A stretch of DNA of 64,000 nucleotides from Pomacea canaliculata (Eukaryota > Mollusca > Gastropoda > Architaenioglossa > Ampullariidae). Shown here in pieces: positions 60,490 through 64,000 of the stretch (position 1 is the first letter of the stretch; the number at the start of each line of letters is the position of its first letter). Under the pieces are notes generated by a model, which ran no database searches, was not told the origin of the DNA, and was given only the letters and a program-made list of their open reading frames with translations. The stretch is from NCBI RefSeq assembly GCF_003073045.1, contig NC_037603.1, forward strand, positions 18,544,192 through 18,608,191, given 5' to 3'. A program made the translations under genes and the position numbers.

Positions 60490-60800
60490 ATAAGGGGTCA
60501 ATCCCGTGCCCTCGCCACTTCACGGTGCCCCACAGTTCCCGAGGTCCACAAAATCTTACGTCGCTGCGGGAAGCACCGGTTCGAACCCCGCAGTTGATTG
60601 GACCACTGGTCATCGTGGGTGCAAACCGTGTGGAAAAGTCGGTGCAGTCTGGATGGGGTATGACTTCACGGTCAGTGCCTTGGGAGTGTTAACCCGACCA
60701 ACCGAGAAAAGCCAACCGCAGATCCCACCACATACATGGCGGTTACTAATCATATTAACTCAAACGAAACGCGGCAGACAACTCTCCAAAGACCAATGAA
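60490..60800 (+). repeat. tRNA-related SINE-like repeat
   Basis: A strong B-box string, CCGGTTCGAACCCCGCAG, lies at about 60577-60594 after CGTCGCTGCGGGAAG. A non-coding body ends in an A-rich tail near 60800. A 72-base cloverleaf could not be drawn around the B-box, so it is not called a tRNA gene. Confidence 0.45.
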
Positions 60801-61230
60801 AAGAAATGAAATGGAAAATCCGCATGCTTGCTGGTTATTCGCGTGTATTTAATTTTTAAAAAAATGATTGTGGGAGGGAGCTGGAGTAAGGAGGAGGCGG
60901 GGCCTAAGAAAACATCACAATAGGGAACTTGTGTGTGTTTGTGTGTTTGTGTTTGTGACCTGCTTTATTATTTTATGTAGTTGTCTGTCAACTCCTATTA
61001 TTATTTTTTCTAAACAAATATAATCTGACATATCATTTTAATAATTTCCTTCGCTTCTTTTCGACAAAGGACGAAACAAAATACAAACACATCTCTGTAT
61101 CAAGGAGTAAACAGGAAATCTTTTTTTTTCTCTCTCTCTCAAGGTTTGAGCACACAGGACAAGTGACGATGATCATCAAATTATCTAAAAACCCAGTCGC
61201 TTCCACACACACAAAAAAGTCCCTGATCCT
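60801..61230. other. Intergenic, no gene seen
   Basis: A GT-rich stretch lies near 60929-60958 and a CT run near 61121-61140. Nothing else. Confidence 0.5.
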
Positions 61231-61460
61231 CAGATTTTTAAGATAAAGGACAGACGATTGCAGGATGTGGAATGAGGCGCAAATATTTGATGCCGTCCAT
61301 GTGATCGCACTAGGCCATCTCTGGCCTGCTCCATAATTCATGACCCCGTGCGGCCGGCAGCGCGCCTATCGCCGACGAGGGAGGTCAAACTACGTCACGG
61401 CTCGTGCGAGCCGCGCGCTAGGAGGTCGCGGCGGAGAGTGTCAAGTGGGCGTGGTTAAGC
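61230..61460. promoter_or_regulatory. GC-rich patch (function unknown)
   Basis: Frequent CpG, with GCTCCATAATTCATGACC and GGGAGGTCAAACTACGTCAC (a half-site and a CRE-like TACGTCA). Similar in character to the islands at 21-28 kb. Regulatory role is inference. Confidence 0.2.
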
Positions 61461-63240
61461 GGGCCTCAACTCGCAAAAGGAGTGATTTCCCTTTTTTTTT
61501 TTCTCCCTTAGCCTTTTGCCTGTGTGGGCGGAGCCTGTTTACAACTTTCTCATTGCCAAGCCTCAGTACTCTCTTTCTCTTACTTCCGCAAAGTGTGTGT
61601 GTGTGTGAGAGAGAGAAAATAAAAAGAGAAAGGAGAGAAAAAGGAAGTGGGAGGGACACCAGTTCTCTCCCTTGCTCTCTGTTTCAGTGATAGCTTGGGA
61701 TCAAGTATATATGGTGCACCATTGCACACAAACGCATGGTTACAGTCGAGGGCAGCCTCCCCCCGTTCCTTAAAAAGCTCTTTCAGTATCAGCGACAAAC
61801 GATGAAATATTAAGGCTGCTCAGGTTTTTCAGTGCAGGCTTTCATTGCTTTCTCAGGATGGCGTCTATGATAGGAAGCCTCATAGCAGGACAAATTACAC
61901 AAACATATGCCTTCTCTCAACTTTTGCACAAAAATTTGTTGTTTTTTTTTTCACCTTCCCTCGTCTATGTGAAATGCAAACACTTGTGTTTCGTCTCTTT
62001 GATTTTAATAGTTTGTTTGTTTGTTCGTGGTCACAGATACCAAGTAACATTGGTTTGTTGTTACAAGACAAATAGCACAGACCAAAAAAAGTAAGAAAAT
62101 GATAAAACATTGTTTTTTTATTTAGAAATAATTATTTACGACATTCGTTCACAACAACACTTGAGTTTTGCCTGAGAAAGTGCAATACTCAGGACGGCTT
62201 AAAATAGAAATAAAGTAGGGTAAAGTAGAAAAGAGAAAGTGTTCGTACGGAAGACAGTAAGAGGTGAATGAAGTACCACGTTAAACTCAAATAGAACTTA
62301 AAGAATAAAGAGAACTATGAAATCTCCGGAAAATTGAAATGGACATAAAAACATTAACAGTGATAATAAAACAGTGTTAATGCAGTCTTAATGATAATTT
62401 GATGGTATTTCAGAGGGAAGTGTGTTCCATGAGCCAGATGAAGGATAATTTTAAAATCCAAAAAGATCTAGGAAAGATATATAAGGAAGTCAGTTTAGGA
62501 TGTCGGAAGTGAAAGAATAATGTGCACCCGAATTCTGGAAAAATATTTATAAAGCGTTAAGCAAAACAATAACAGAAAGGCTGATCATTAGTACAGATGA
62601 TTCTAGAATATCGAGGAACAGAGTTATATCGTAGCAGTATTGTAACAGAGTAAGCACTTGAAAACCTGAAACCTAATTCGAAAACTAGTTACAGCTAGAC
62701 CGGAAGTAGTTAGACACAAAAGTGTTCGCAAAGAAATATGTGCAATTAAAAAGAAAGAAAGAAAAATAAATAAGTATGGGGGGAGGGGGATACGTAAAAT
62801 GAATGATTGAGCGAACGAATAAGTAATAAGTACATAAACCAACAAGCAAACTGTCAAATAACTTGATTAAAGAAATCAAGAGACAAACCTTTAATTACTT
62901 TTTAAAAATAGAAACCTTTGCTTTGAAACCTTTGAGGACTACCTGCTTGGATGGATGCTCTCTTCCTGAAGGAAAGAGAGACAGGGATAGCAAAAAGAAG
63001 GAATGTAGCTCAGATGCTTGCTACAGATTAAGGAAGGTTTCCCAGCGTCCCTTCGACACAGGGCATCTCTACCACGAGAAATACGTCAATAAACTTGTCA
63101 CCTTAATAAAGACCAGACGTTTAATTCCACAAAACATCTGCTGGGCGACATGCTGGCGCTGGGGGGAGGTTGTAGGGGGGATGCTGGAGTGGGTAGGGGG
63201 TGGGGAGGGGATCACATCCCTTCGCCGTAAAGCAAAAGGT
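61461..63240. other. Intergenic, AT-rich, no gene seen
   Basis: A (GT)n(GA)n run lies near 61592-61617. Short open frames have no recognisable products. Confidence 0.5.
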
Positions 63241-63252
63241 AGGAGAACGGAA

Positions 63253-63371
63253 GAGGAAGCAGGGGAGGATACTCTTGTGAAGAGGACGCAAGGGAGGATA
63301 GTCTTGTGAAGAGGAAGCAGGGGAGGATACTCTTGCGAAGAAGAGGAAGGAAGGGAAGACACTCTGGTGAA
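63253..63371. repeat. Minisatellite, 29-bp unit, 4 copies
   Basis: Units at 63253-63281, 63282-63310, 63311-63339 and 63340-63371 (the last is 32 bp). Each resembles GAGGAAGCAGGGGAGGAT followed by ACTCTTGTGAA. Proline/serine-rich open frames on the other strand are translations of this repeat. Confidence 0.9.
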
Positions 63372-64000
63372 GAAGTGGCTGCAGACGGTGAGTGTAGGGA
63401 GTGTGTACGAGGAGAGGTGGAGGACTGCACACGGGAATGAGAGGCTGGGATGATTGGTCAACAACCCTTGTCCCCTCCACAACCCTTGCTTCAAGAAAAA
63501 CGGATGATTTAGAGATTATGACAGTTGTTAAAAATTATCCCCCTTTCCACACACACAAGGCAAGCAGGCAAGAAGACGAATATCAATAGACGAAAAGAAA
63601 AAGAAATAGAAAAGAAAGCACCAACCAAGCAACCAAGCAAATTAAAAAACCAACCAACAAACAACAAACTTGCGAAATAATCAACATTATGAACGGAATA
63701 GAAGCCATACCAGAAAATCAGAACAGAAATGATGAAAAAGAAAAATCACACGGTTACATTAGCCGAACAGATGAAGCTCGATGCCATCGTGCAGCCGCAG
63801 GGTTTGCGCATGTCCACGTGAAACGCATTTCCGGCGAAACTTATTGGAGGCCTGCCATCAGCGTTGCTGTTACACGTCTCCAGTTGAGTTTTGCAGGAAA
63901 GTTTCTCGAGTCGGATATCAAAGTGGCTAAAAGCGTGGACAATAAAGCTAAGGGGCTAGTTACACAAGATGTTTCTGAAACTTAAAAATGTTTTAAAGAA
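63372..64000. other. Intergenic to window end, no gene supported
   Basis: A 98-codon frame at 63689-63985 has no recognised domain, and the upstream sequence is A-rich low complexity. Confidence 0.4.

Noticed and set aside
60560..60600. tRNA gene
   Set aside because: The B-box is excellent but no acceptor stem or A-box at tRNA spacing could be found, so it is treated as a SINE-like repeat.
63069..63494. Minus-strand proline/serine-rich open frames
   Set aside because: All three are translations of the 29-bp minisatellite and neighbouring purine-rich DNA.

Overview
This is nuclear DNA from a eukaryote. Genes have short exons and GT-AG introns, one protein is a ciliary dynein, SINE, LINE and DNA-transposon remnants are common, and one run of 100 Ns marks an assembly gap. 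The mix of I/Jockey-like and RTE-like LINEs, tRNA-derived SINEs, a hAT/ZMYM-type transposase and a KDZ-type transposase suggests an aquatic invertebrate, probably a mollusc. That is inference: no species marker is present.

Layout. (1) 30-14807, plus strand: the last 17 exons of an axonemal dynein heavy chain (about 912 residues, AAA5 to the C-terminus). The closest match I recall is DNAH2. Its introns hold an internally deleted RTE-like LINE with a 12-bp target duplication and a nested pogo/Tigger-like MITE, a second internally deleted LINE ending about 20 bp before an exon, and (TAA)n-tailed retroposon ends. (2) 15-32 kb: a long intergenic stretch without a convincing gene. It carries tRNA-type SINEs on both strands, a degenerate LINE RNase H fragment, a hAT/ZMYM-like transposase fragment and several GC-rich islands of unknown role. 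(3) 32.0-34.8 kb, minus strand: an intact-looking 588-residue C2H2 zinc-finger protein with an N-terminus rich in SUMO-consensus sites. Its finger array is cut by a stop codon and continues downstream as a decaying fossil array. (4) 40352-53618: the most interesting object, a 13.3-kb DNA transposon bounded by about 1.5-kb terminal inverted repeats. Between them on the minus strand is a multi-exon, frameshifted transposase of the KDZ (Kyakuja-Dileera-Zisupton) class. Both flanks read (CAT)n in the same direction, as if the element had landed inside a CAT microsatellite. (5) 53.6-64 kb: intergenic DNA with microsatellites, minisatellites, SINEs and GC-rich patches, and no gene I can defend.

How it fits together: there are two probable functional genes, the ciliary motor and the zinc-finger regulator. 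The rest is a record of transposon invasion and decay. I see no functional link between the two genes.
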